Made by a program: the position numbers and the translations under genes. Under the pieces are notes generated by a model that did not search any database, was not told the DNA's origin, and saw only the letters and a list, made by a program, of their open reading frames with translations. A stretch of DNA of 64,000 nt from contig VZSF01002028.1 of NCBI GenBank assembly GCA_013398295.1, positions 823,894 through 887,893 on the forward strand, read 5' to 3'. Shown here in pieces: positions 1 through 11,300 of this stretch. The stretch comes from Chionis minor (taxonomy: Eukaryota > Chordata > Aves > Charadriiformes > Chionididae). How positions within the stretch are numbered: the stretch's first letter is position 1; every line of letters begins with the position of its first letter.

Positions 1-176
1 GCATAATTAATTTAATAAAACCCCCACCATCTTTCAACAACTTCAGTGTTTTTGACAAATAGCTTATTTTTATCTTAAATAAATGAAAACTCCTGTCTCA
101 TTTGACATCTGAGCAACAGACCGGAATGGAAGAGCCGCAGAGGATTTGGGGAGTTCCCAGTCCTAGAAGTACTCAC

Positions 177-324
177 CACCATTGCAGAGGAAGTAGAGGG
201 CAGGCTGGTGATGCATCATGCTGTGCACACCCTCCACCCAGCCACTTCGCACAGATGCATCTTCCCACACTGCGCTGCTCAGAGGCCCATCCGTGCCAAA
301 GAGCCTGACCAGCAGCTTCTCCTG
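177..324 (-). CDS. BRAT1: BRAT1 coding exon 3
   Basis: 148 bp, acceptor cctcag and donor GGTG|gtgagt. The peptide has [21 protein letters not shown] and ALYFLCNGG; human has QGELLPGLFG, VRSGWIQGLRS and ALRFLADHG. A second AG three bases into the exon could drop one Gln (NAGNAG acceptor, cagcag). The next exon lies beyond position 1. Confidence 0.9.
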
Positions 325-1743
325 CTGAGGCCAGAGGAGAAGACACAGAGTAAACAGCGAGCAAAGGGGCTCAATGGGACCGGAGAGGTTGCTCAGTCAT
401 CCAAGTCAAGACCATCAATCCTCTAGTGAAACCTCCTCTTTCTACAAGTATCACTAAAATAGAAAATTTTCAGAATCTCACGCTTAAACTCAACATCTAT
501 CTCTTTCATGGGCTAAGCAATAGATGTGTTCAAAACCAAAACTGCTTGGTTTTAAGATGCTAGGGACAACTTATGTACACATCAGTTGCATTAGACTGCT
601 TTATGCAGTTGCATGCATCTCTTCCCTCAAAGCTTTTTGGGTTTTGAGTTTTGTACTATAAATGTATTCTGTTGTAGAAAGCGGGGCTTTAAGAAGCTTC
701 CTCATTTTTGTAGGATATTGGAGATTTCCTATCAATCTACTATGGAGGGAAAACTACCTCTGTTAGTGCAGTTTGCGTCTACAGGATCTGTTCAGGGATA
801 CAATATTTTGCAATGACTGCTGTGAGACAGTGTTATCCCATCCACTGTTTTGAAGAAAAAATGAGAAGCACTACATATTAGCATTCATAGTACTACTGTG
901 GCAAGACAGAAGTAAGAAGACAGCAGCTTTACAGGAGAACTGAAAAGGAATGGCAAGGTCTTCACTATCCTATCACGGTTTGCTGAGTAGTTTGATGTAT
1001 GCCAGAAATTTGGTAAGCAGAATATGTACATTTTCAGGCGTCCTCCACATAGAAGGAGGAAAGAGACATGTGGCAGCAGGTACCTGGGCGGCCAACTCAC
1101 CTGCAAGTGGTGGAAGCGGTTTTCGGAAGCGGCAAGTATCCCAGCTAACCGCAGAGTAAAGGAGAGGATGCTCGGGCTGGGCTCTGGCAGCGCCAGCACG
1201 GAGGCGATGAACTCTGTCAGACAGGGGTTGTCCTGCACCAGCTCCACGGTAGGATCTAGCGACCGGGTGTTGCCCGATGAGAAGCCAGAAAACAGAGGGT
1301 CACTGCCAGGACTTGGAGAGCATCTGCCATTCAGTCAGCGGCCAGTCCAGCCCAAACCACGACACTCTCTCATAGCGCTAAGGCGCTCGCCCGAGCTGAG
1401 CATAACCCCTCGCAGCCGTTAGGACAGATCTGGCTTCACCTGAAGCCCAAGTAAAGGCCTCAAGCACTAAACGGCGCCTTCAGGTGTCACCGAGGGAACG
1501 GCACCTCTAAGGGAAGGTGGCCCCAGCGCCCCGGCCCGCAGGCCTCCCTCCCCCTCGGACAAGCCCCCGCCGGTCTCTGGGGCCGGGAGCGGGCCCTGCA
1601 AGCGGCGGGCACTCACCGAACTCCGTCAGGCTGCGGAACCAGTCCAGCAGCTTCTCCAGGCAGGTGTCGTCGGAGCCGGGCTGCCGCGGGTCGGCCAGGG
1701 CGGCGCAGACGCGGGGCAGCAGGAGGGAGCACTCGCGGGTCAT
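177..1743 (-). CDS. BRAT1: BRAT1, N-terminal part (first three coding exons, continues off the left edge)
   Basis: BRCA1-associated ATM activator 1 is a HEAT-repeat protein that binds ATM/BRCA1 and the INTS9-INTS11 Integrator endonuclease module. On the minus strand I join 1743-1617, 1255-1101 and 324-177; phases are 1, 0 and 1, with no stop. The peptide starts MTREC, then shows LADPRQP and [11 protein letters not shown], which match the human start ([23 protein letters not shown]). Exon 2 gives NPCLTEF and LSFTLRLAG, and exon 3 gives VRSGWVEG; all have close human counterparts. About 143 residues are present of the roughly 820 usual for the family. The start at 1743 is chosen because it aligns with the human start. 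An in-frame ATG at 1794 would add 17 residues. The gene is head-to-head with IQCE, 559 bp between starts. Homology is recalled, not searched, but is strong. Confidence 0.93.
325..1100 (-). other. BRAT1: BRAT1 intron 2
   Basis: 776-bp intron. Both borders are canonical. I see no repeat, RNA gene or extra exon in it; the short open frames here have no recognisable product. Confidence 0.8.
1101..1255 (-). CDS. BRAT1: BRAT1 coding exon 2
   Basis: 155 bp between acceptor cgctag and donor CAG|gtgagt. It encodes the start of the HEAT-like helical region: [16 protein letters not shown], then LSFTLRLAG and ENRFHHLQ. Human BRAT1 has LQEHPCLVEL, LSFSLRLAG and ENCFQYLQ in this place. Confidence 0.93.
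1256..1616 (-). other. BRAT1: BRAT1 intron 1
   Basis: 361-bp intron with a gtgagt donor and a ctag acceptor. I see no further feature beyond the fading edge of the CpG island. Confidence 0.85.
1617..1743 (-). CDS. BRAT1: BRAT1 coding exon 1
   Basis: 42 codons plus one base, from ATG to the donor TTCG|gtgagt. It carries the family signature CLEKLLDWF. The exon lies inside the CpG island. Phase 1 at the donor joins to AT of exon 2 and makes an Asp codon. Confidence 0.93.
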
Positions 1744-2065
1744 GGCGAAGCGGCGGCGGGCCCGGGCGATGAACCACGACTTCGGGATGGACATGGCCGG
1801 GAGGGGGAGGGGCGCGGGGCGAGCCCGGTACCGGGCGAGACCCACCTCACCGGCCGCGGCCGCAAAGCGAGTGCCGTAAAGCGAGTGTCGCAAAAGCGGG
1901 GGCGTGGCCCGGTCGCGCTCGACGGCCGGCGGGGCGGGGGCGGAGCCGGCACCACTACTCCGCGGCCCGGCGGGGCTTCCCGCCTCCCGGGGCCGCTTGG
2001 CGGCACTGCCGCTCCGCAGCAAGGCAGAGGCCCGCCCGGCCGCGCCCTCAGGCGGTGCCGGAACC

Positions 2066-2113
2066 GCCCCCGTCACCGCCCCCGTCACCGCCCCCGTCAC
2101 CGCCCCCGTCACC
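2066..2113. repeat. Four tandem 12-bp units in the shared promoter
   Basis: The unit gcccccgtcacc is repeated four times without a mismatch. Read on the minus strand each unit is GGTGACGGGGGC, joining a TGACG half-site (CREB/ATF type) to a GC-box-like G run. Confidence 0.95.
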
Positions 2114-2142
2114 CTGCGCAGGCGCCTCCGCCCCGCCGGCTG

Positions 2143-2156
2143 GTTGCTATGGTTAC
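2143..2156 (-). promoter_or_regulatory. RFX-type X-box
   Basis: On the minus strand the 14-mer is GTAACC-AT-AGCAAC, a full match to the X-box consensus GTNRCC-N(0-3)-RGYAAC. It lies 147 bp before the IQCE ATG and 400 bp before the BRAT1 ATG. RFX factors drive ciliary genes through such sites, and IQCE is a ciliary protein. A further half-site GCAACC follows at 2158. Confidence 0.75.
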
Positions 2157-2240
2157 GGCAACCCAGAAGTGCCGCGGGGGGTGGGAGGCCGGCGCTCAGC
2201 CCAGGCCGCCGCGGCCGCCTCCTGCCCTGAGCCGGGTGCC

Positions 2241-2249
2241 ATGGCCTGA
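2241..2249 (+). other. Three-codon uORF (ATG GCC TGA) before IQCE
   Basis: A minimal uORF in strong context (gccATGg) stops 53 bases before the IQCE ATG. It affects translation only if the IQCE transcript starts upstream of 2241, which is likely for this promoter but not shown. Confidence 0.5.
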
Positions 2250-2302
2250 GGCGGCTCCCGCCGCCCTGCCGGCCCCTAAGGCCTCCCCACCACCCTCCCG
2301 CC

Positions 2303-2344
2303 ATGGCCCGGGGGGCCGGCGAGGCGGCCGCGGACGGGGAGCTG
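2303..2344 (+). CDS. IQCE: IQCE exon 1
   Basis: 14 codons ([14 protein letters not shown]) ending at donor CTG|gtaagg. The N-terminus is short and Ala/Gly-rich and lies in the CpG island. It leads in phase 0 to the conserved GDDS motif. Confidence 0.85.
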
Positions 2345-5300
2345 GTAAGGAGCGGGAGGCGGGGAGGAGGAGGAGGAGGCGGCGGCGGCCCAGGCCCCAA
2401 CGCTCCCGCCTGCCCGCAAAGCCTTGAGCCCCCTCAGGCTCTCCAGGCCGGCGGGGCAGTGGCTGGGAAAGGGGGGAGGATGGCTTCGGCCGTCCCCAGC
2501 CCGCGGGGCTGTGGATTCTGCCTGTGTCTCCTTGGCTGGCCCGTAGACACGGGAGGGGGGCGGCTTTAACCATTGTTTCCCTCCCCACATGGGAGGTTTT
2601 GAGGCCCTTTGCTGGGAGCCGCCATGTTCTCTGTTGCCTGTCGTAGGTGGCTCTTGTTGGGCCTGTTTTGCGAGAGCAAAGGGACTGTAAAAGTTTCTGA
2701 GGACTGTGGTGTTTTTGTTATTGCACGTTTATATCCCAGTGAACATTTTGTTGTTTGCCATCTCCTATCAAGGCTGGGCGCCTTCCATGCTCTCCGATTC
2801 TTAATTCGGTAGCTGCAGTTAGGTAGAGAGATCTCCCGGAGTGATAAAAAGGACTTAAAATAATAAAAATAATCAGTGTGCTGCAAGGAATGTTGCCTCA
2901 GGAAATTAAAAACTGTATGACATGGTGTGTGAGATGGATACCTGTTTGCGCTCAGCCAGTGCAAAAAGCTGTTTTACCTGCTCTTTTGTCAATCCCAGCT
3001 CCTGTTCTGTCAGCCAGAGTTCTCAAAAATGCTTCACCCCACCCTGCCTCTTACAGAGATAGATCCACATCTGCCCAAAGAATGGTGCAGCTGTGAGTGC
3101 CGTGGAGTCAGCAGCAAGGGAAAATGTTCTTTCCGCGAGGGCAGCATGCATTCAGATAATTTGAAAGCAAATTGGAAATTTTCCCTCTGCTGCGGATACG
3201 CTTACATTTGAGAAGCAGGGAAGCCTGTGAACTCAACCTGAGGAAAAATTAACCACTTTTGATTCCTTGGTTTGGGGTTTTTTCCTCAGCCTCATCACTT
3301 CTCTAGCCGAGTTTACTGAACGTTCCCATAGCACAGCGAGGGCAGGAACAAGTAAGTGAGGAAGGGGACAGAGGGATGAGTTGCTGTGTAACTCCTACTG
3401 GTGGAGAAATTCATGCAGGAAAAGTACTGTGGAAGATGGGGCACCTGAGGGTTCAGCCGTTGTAATGCTGTGCACTGAAGTGCATAAGCCTCTGTGGCTG
3501 GACACTGAAGGGACTTGCACTCGGTCACACGGAACATTTGTGTTAGAGCAAATGATGCTGCTTTTTGCAATAGTGGTGACACATTTACTATTTTGATTTA
3601 TTGCACTCAAACTTTGTTGGGATAGTAACAGGATATAAAGTTTTCTGGAAGCTTATTGTAACCAATTACTTAGTAGCAAATGTCACAGTTAATGTCTCTC
3701 TTTCGCAGGGAGATGACAGCATGTCTGTGATAACCTGTGAATCAGATACAGAAATGGTGAGTTTTATTAATGGCACGCTGCAGGTGAATGCCTTAAAAGG
3801 CCTCTCAGCATGTTCTTGCACATGTGATGCCTCCTGGTCGATAAGATGCCCTTCAGAGAGGAGAGCTAGCAATGTTATTGCAGTGTAGTTTGATTCAAAA
3901 ACTTCCTCTAATTCCAGATGTAATTCTGGCTTCTAAATTCCCAGCACTGGGGGCTGTAAATGGCGTTTGGATTCATTTCTCTGTTCTATCAAGTTACAGA
4001 CCTAAGTAATCCTTTTACAGGTTTTGATGGAATGGAATGGAATAAGTCTATCCCTTAGCTAAATGGTTGTATAGATCAGTCTTTACTCTGTTATCATCTT
4101 GAATTTGCTGCTACTTTTATATAATACTTATAATAATTTAATAATAGTGTTCTGAGCATGAAGGGACTACTTTTTATCTGTAGCATAAAACTTCAGTAGG
4201 CACAACCTTAATTCTGGTGACCGTTGCTATGGCCAAATCTGCATATACTTAATGCTAGTATTTTTCTTTTCTACACAGAAGGTTGTGTTACTAAAACAAG
4301 TGCTCTTCATACAAAAAGGAGATTGAAGCAAATTTTGAGATTATATGACGAAACCTTTGAAGAGGGGGCAATATTTTAAATACATAAAAGATTCTTTTTC
4401 TCTTCCAGAAGTTAAAGAAGAAAATTTTTCACAAGCCTCCAAAGTCACCAAGTAAGTGTTCCAAATTTTTTTCTTCTGCTTCCCTCACTGCAGAACAAGG
4501 TAGATTTGTGTGACACAGGAACTGGAAGATTTACTTGAAACAACATCTTATTATTATCTTTAGAATTACTCACTAGTGTGTGTGGAACACACCTATCCGA
4601 GATTTGTTCTGTAACCCATGAACTTAGACTTTTATAGGCTAAATATTGAAGTTTATGGTTTAGTTGTAATTCTTGATTCTCTAGCATAAACTACTTTCTT
4701 CTCCTGTTATGTCTTCTAATGGCAAGAATTCTGAATTTCTTTTTCTCTGTCTTTTTGGAGAAATGCCAATACTTGTGTAGAAAGGATCTAGAATTACTGG
4801 AGCTACCTACCATCCAGTTGATGTTTGTAGATTAAGCAGTTCTCTCTTTCATTTGTTGTGTTGTGGGTTTTTTTCACGTGACCTTAGAAGTACAATGTTG
4901 TTATTAGATCTGCTGATTTTATGTTGGGTTTTGTCCATTTTTCTGGGTTTTATGTACTTTGCCATTTACATTCCTTTTTATACTTCCAGTGAATGTTTCA
5001 AAGAAGACTTTACCTTGAAGACTGCTGATTGTTTTGTTTCTAATAAATTAAATAATATTGCACTTTTAAATTTTGCTTTAGGTATGTTCTTCTGGTAGAT
5101 GTACATCTGTCTACTTTCTTTTCCCCAAATCCTTTTGCTTCCCTAAATGATAGAATTTAAAATAGCTGTTTAATTTCAACTATGATGTTTGTGACATTGC
5201 TTATTACTGTACTTCTCTTGGTAATTTGAACACTAACTAGTTAGCCCATATAGTGTACATCTGTACTAATAATTTTAAGTAGAATTAGTGTTGGTATTTG

Positions 5301-8300
5301 GACCTGACCACCATACCTGAAGTAGTAATGTGAGAGTAATGTGATGCAACCCCAGCAGTTGCATCAGACTGATTCTGTTCTTCAGTTACTGCAAGAAAAT
5401 TGCTAGTGGGTTAGTAGCTATAGAGTTATTTTTCTGTTTAGCCACGTGTATTTTTCTTATTAACAGGACATTTTTGTATACATTCATTGAAAGGTCGCTT
5501 TAATGTATGAATTTAGACATGCAGGCATCTTAAGGATGCCTGTTCAAACTGTACGTGTAAATATTTCTACATGCATTGAGTCATATTACTGTCGCTATGC
5601 CTCTTTCTAAGCCTCTTCATTTTTTGGAATTGGATTTTTTTTCTTTATCGTGTTTTTTTTATTTTTTAGGAGAATGTCCCATTGTTCTATATAAGCCAGT
5701 GTGTAGTGTGCTGTTAAAATTCTGATTTTAAAAGTGATAGGACTGTGTCTGGGAACCTTGAAGCACAAGACAGAATTTTTGTGACCTTGAGCTTTTTAAG
5801 GGAATGCTGATACGCTTTCTTTTGGTTTAGAGTCTCCATACAGCTCTAGCACACAACTGCATCCTAAAAAAGCTACAGTTTGGCGATCTCTGCAGGGAAC
5901 AGGCAGTGCACGTCTCGAGAGTGCAGCTGTGAAAAACCCAAGGCAGATGTGGCTGGGATCACTGAAACAAGGTATTAGTATAGAAATTTTATCTGCGTAT
6001 GTGGGTAAAATTCGGTGTTGTGGACAGCTTAACGTATAAACTCTTAAAAAATAGATTTGTATTTGATTATAGGCTACATAGGAAGTAATTTCACTGTTAT
6101 TTATTTGGGTGGTTGGAATTATCTGATCTTGAGCATTGGAATTTATAGAGGGAATAATTAACAGCATCTGGAGCTTTCTATGTTGCCTTTGCTCAGAATA
6201 AATCCACAAATTTAATTCACAATTATCCCTGATTTTTGCATTTCTGTTCCATTTTTGTTGGCAGGAATGAGCCCTCCTCTGAAATCAGAAGCTGACATGG
6301 GGCATATGCGAACTAACATTTCTAGTAGCACTCCGGAATATTTGAAGGAAGCTCTAGGAATGAAGAAGCCAAAACATTCTCGTTCTTCTAGTAATGGTAA
6401 ACTATGTAATGGTGTGGGAGATAAAAGTTAATGATCTTTTTTCCATGTAAAAACACACATTGCTTAAGATCTTAGCTTTAGTAAAGCAAGAGCCACTTCA
6501 GTTTAGCCTGTATTAAAATATATGTACCAAAATATGATCCATGAGATACTTTGAGATTTCTAAATTGGACAAGACAGGGGTTTCCAAATTTTTTGAGCAA
6601 TGAGTCACTATTAGCTTTCAGAACTTTTTGCAAATTGCCATGCATTTGCAGCTGAAAACGTTGCAAATATAATATGGTTCAATGGGCCAGCTGTAGACAA
6701 TTTATTGTGACTTTGCAAAACATAGTTTAGGAACCATTGATAGAAACCATCTGCTTGCCTGAAATGCCATGTAATTGACTCCTTTTACTTCTTCTCTAGA
6801 AAGTGTTTTATCGTGTGGTTGTGATATTAAAATCAATTGAGTTTTATGAGAAGAGCAAAATTTAAAACTTTCATCCTGCTTTTCTTAAAGGAGAACTGTA
6901 AACTTAAAAATCCTACTTCCATTTAAAATGACACCTATGCTGTTACTGGTAGTACACAGTTTCCGGCAACTTTAAAAGATGACGGACTTTCACGCATTAG
7001 GCAGAAAAATGTATTCTGGACATCTTTTAAAAACCTTTTGGAAACAATTGATTTGTTGGGTTGAGAAGACTTCAGTCTTCTGTAGAGTGTATATCTTTCT
7101 TGAGATGGATATTTTAATCTAGCACTAGAGAGAAGTAATTAGGAGAAATTTTCTGTAAAACCTGGCAGAAGTTTCATACAGTAACATCTCTGTTTCACTT
7201 CCATTTCTAAAATTAATTTTCTTGCTGATTTTTCTTCTAAAAGAAATAAAAATAAAATAGGAAAGTCCAGTTTCCAGTTTGGCGCGGTTCTAGATATTTT
7301 CCTGTAACTGTATTTTTAATTAAAATTATTTTTTAATAATTATTTTTAATTAAAAATACCGCTTTCAAATCTGCTTATTTTACATACTTTTTTTCTGTAG
7401 GCTACGTTCCTGGAACTCCTGACTACAAAGAAAAAGAAGATATGTATGATGAGATTATAGAACTGAAAAAGGTATGGTCTCTCTGATACTTGTGTAGAAA
7501 GTTGTAGGGTCGCACCATTCCCCTGTAGATGTCCAGGCCTTGTTGGTTCAGGATACTTTGGGTTCTACAACTGGGACATCCACCAAATTATTTTTTTTAG
7601 GTGTAATGTAAGGTTAAACTAAACTAAACTAAGGTTATAAGGCAATTTCACTGTTCTTATGGTGTGCTAGATACTGCTGAGTACTGGATGTGGAAGCCTT
7701 GAAGTATACCCAGTTCTGAACCCCCAGCCATGGCCCTAGCCGGACGTTGAAAAGGTTCATTGCATTTGGTTTCTTTGTCCCTCCACAGCCTTTTTCCCTC
7801 CCCGCCCCTGGCTGTTACCCATCATATTTTAACAGTTTCTCAGCTGAGTTTAGTGCAGTGTATGAAAGATGAGGACTGGGCATGTTGAACGCTAGAGATA
7901 CGTATCTACAAATATCTTGGCTGTTGTAGGTTATTTGACTAAGGTTGCCTTTCTGTTAAACTTTTTCCTTTTATCTTTGCTCTGTTGCTTCCCTTGTCTG
8001 TCAACCCTGGTACAGTGTGATGGTCTTTTTTCTTTTTTTTTTTCCTTTAGCTTCATCCTCACCATTGTAATTTGATTGTTATTGACATTAAAATGTGTTT
8101 CCATGTGAAAACTCAGTGTGCTTCTATTTCTGAAATGTGCTTACGATTTTTCTCCCCTCTTAGACAATACAAGCTCAGAAAAATGAGGGAGATCGAATGA
8201 AAACTAAGCTCCGTCGATTAGAAGAAGAGAACAACAGAAAGGATAAACAGATTGAACAACTGTTGGATCCTTCCAGGGTGACTATTTCTTGGGAGGACAA

Positions 8301-11300
8301 AAGTGGGGCAAAAGAGTGCTGAGCAGTGTGATCCTCCTCTCCTTGTCTCTCTAGATTTCAGGAGTCTGTAGTGTGTTGGCTCCTAGGAATGATGAGCTTG
8401 AATATGAGAGGTGGTTGGATAGTGTGAAAAGATTCCTGTTTTGTGTATCTCAGCTCACCAGTCCAGCCTCAGTTCAAAGGAAGATCATGCCATGCGCTGT
8501 GCATAAGTTTATTTAGCGAAGATACTTTTAATTTCTGAAGGCAAAGTTAAAATGCTGCCTTTTTAGAGGCCCGCTTTCTGAATATTTTGCCTGAGAGTAG
8601 AAGGGAGTTAACCTCTTGTGTGGTGACTGATGTGTGCAGTCCTGAGACCTGAACCGGGGAGCAAAAGATGAGCCTTATTCCAGACCCACGAGGCTGAGAA
8701 GCATTTAGGGTCATAGTTGGAAGACCTGAATTTCACCACCTTTCTTGTGGCTGTCGTTTTCTGTGTTCAGATCTACATCTTGGGAGAAGTGTGCTAATAT
8801 AAAACCATGAGCATAGGGACTTCAGGACTTAAGCTGTTGGACTGTGAAATGACTGTGGAGATGAGTAGGTTAGAAAATGCTGTGGAAAGAGCGGGCAGTA
8901 GAGTAAAGCAGCGAGGCTGGTCACTTGCTTTACCTGTTTTACCTTTCAGGGCTCTGAGCTGGCACGAGCTTTGTCAGAGAAGAGGACTGATAATGGATGG
9001 GTAATAGTTTCTTCATTACCTTTTGGTTTCATTTTTCCATTTTTCCTCTTGCCAAGCTGAAACACTACTGAATAAAACCATAAAATGAAGGAAGAAAGCA
9101 TAAGCAATTAGGGAATCATGTAACCATTATTTCTGTAGTCAGATAAGGCACCAGTAACAAAGATCTGGAATTAATATTATTTTAGGGAGCCTTCTTTGTC
9201 ATTGTCTTGAATCTGGTTAGGGAGCATCCTCCCTACTACTTACTGCTTTGAATTTAGCAGGGTAATGGGCAGAGTTGTTTTTATTTAATGATTGTGTATA
9301 AATATTATTAAGCTGGTTATGTTACCACAGATGTAAGTTAGGGATGTGATTTCATTTGTGTTCTCTTTGTCACAGGGTAGCAGACAGACATATGTTTTAC
9401 TAAATACTGAAGTATGTACGAATAAGTATATCTGGTTAAGTACAATTTATAAAGGCAGGGCAAGATTATGGAGAAATGGAATTTCTGTGAAGAGATGGAT
9501 TACTCTAGGACTCATGAGGTCATTGCTCTTTCTGTAGGTCGTTAGTGGATTAAAGCAGAAGATTCTCAAGCTAGAACAACAGTGCAAGGAGAAAGACAAC
9601 ACTATTAAGTATGACATTGGGGGGGTAGAGGCTTGTACTGGATGAGATAATAAAGGGAGTTTGAAATCCATGTTATTTTTCATCTGTATTCTTCTGTTCC
9701 TTAAGGTTTTAATGAACTCCTAGAACATATTAACAATTATAAACCACGCACACAGAAATAGTAAACCAACAGGTACTGCAGCGTTTTGCTGGTCTAACTG
9801 AATTATTTTTTTTGTATTATACTATTTTCAGTAAGTTCCAGGCAGACATGAAGAGCGCTAGTTTGGAAGAAATGAGGATAGCTATGGAAACCTACTATGA
9901 AGAGGTATGTCTGACAGGTCCTTCAGTGTTCATACGGGAGAGGAAGATGTTCAGTTGTTGAGTCAAAGTATAAATGGAATGCTTTAGGTAGCCTTCTTAC
10001 AGCTCTGCTGCACCTGTCACGGGAATCAGATTTCCATAGATGTTCTCATAGCTCCAAATATATGTACTGAAAAACCTTTTTTCTTCAGTAAGTTGAGTGT
10101 GTTAACCAAGAAGCGGAAATAAGGAAACTAATGTACATCCATAAGTGTCTAGATGAAAGTTAATATAACAATACCTTGATTTTTGGTGATGGCATCGTTG
10201 CTTCCGCTGCTACCTGGAGTCTCTTCTTGTGGTTTTCGCCTAATGGACAAATGTGTTGCATTAGCAATGTCAGCTTCCACAGGTAGCTCCTTAATGGAAT
10301 TTATATTTCATGTTTTACAGGTTCATCGTCTCCAACTCCTCCTGGCAAAATCTGAGACTATGAGGAAAAAGTATGTTTAATTCTTTTGAGGCAAATGTTT
10401 GTGTATATATGTTTGATACATCGCTCATATACTACTTTAACTGATGGGAAACAACTACATGGGAACAGTTTATTTTGTCATTTATATTGCTGGATTTGCT
10501 TTTTGGTGTTGTTTTGGTTGGCTTCACAGCTTTGGCATATGTCTTAGTCTTTTTTCTTTCTTGTAGACAGATCATTTTGCGGATGTGGAAAAAATTACTA
10601 AAGCTATTTTTAAAAGTACAGGAAAGCTCTGAAAGTTTATTTCTGTTAAATAAAATCCATCTTCCCCCATAATCACACCTATTCGGACATGACTGGTGAT
10701 TGAAACAAGCTCGCTAGAAGTTTGGCATTCTACTCTTGAGTCAGTTCTGCATCTTGCTGCAAAGAAGGTATTTTGAAGTAAGCGTGGTAGAGAGAGACAG
10801 ATCTGCAGGTCTGGGTGGCTTTTGTGAGATATCCAGGAGTGGCACTAGTAAGACGCTGCCAGAGAAGCTTGTACTAGTGCTTGTCACTAGCGTGCAGGTG
10901 TATACGTGGTGGTGAGGGTAAACAGTCTATCGAGGAAATAAAAATCAAAGCACAAAGGCAAAAGACAAAGCTCCAGTAAGACCGCAAATTAAAAGCATCT
11001 ATGCAAGCGAGTCTTGTGGAATAGGAGATTTGTAACCATGCCACTTCAAAAGACGCTTCCCCTCCTGGTCTTAAGTACAGGCAACTATCTTAATTTTGGG
11101 TGTAATTATTTAGATTGATAGAAACAGATGAGAACTCTTTATGGTTCATTATGTCTACTACTTGTGTTTCCGTAATTCACTGTCTCTTGTGGACTGAAAA
11201 CTGCAATTTGTTTTGTCACTGTTCAAAAAGAAAAAAAAAATTCTTGTCAAAGGCACGCAGTGACTAGCCTCTCAAGGCTGTAAGCCATCACACCTAATTT

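Larger units (their letters stand above)
1744..2302. promoter_or_regulatory. Bidirectional CpG-island promoter between BRAT1 and IQCE
   Basis: 559 bp separate the two start codons. The DNA is very GC- and CpG-rich (the island runs about 1500-2520) and has no clear TATA box, as expected for a housekeeping divergent promoter. It holds an X-box at 2143, four 12-bp GC-rich repeats at 2066 and several GC-box-like stretches. Head-to-head BRAT1/IQCE order is known in mammals. Transcription start sites cannot be placed from sequence alone. Confidence 0.85.

Noticed and set aside
1507..2400. 297-codon minus-strand open frame across the BRAT1/IQCE promoter
   Set aside because: Only the part from 1743 down to 1617 is BRAT1; the rest is GC-rich promoter that stays open because AT-rich stop codons are rare there.
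1885..2427. 180-codon plus-strand Pro/Arg-rich open frame
   Set aside because: Low-complexity translation of the CpG island, antisense to the BRAT1 leader and overlapping the true IQCE start in another frame.
4210..4235. Second X-box-like GTTGCTATGGCC in IQCE intron 2
   Set aside because: The right half-site is missing (GGCCAA instead of a GYAAC-type half), so it does not fit the consensus.
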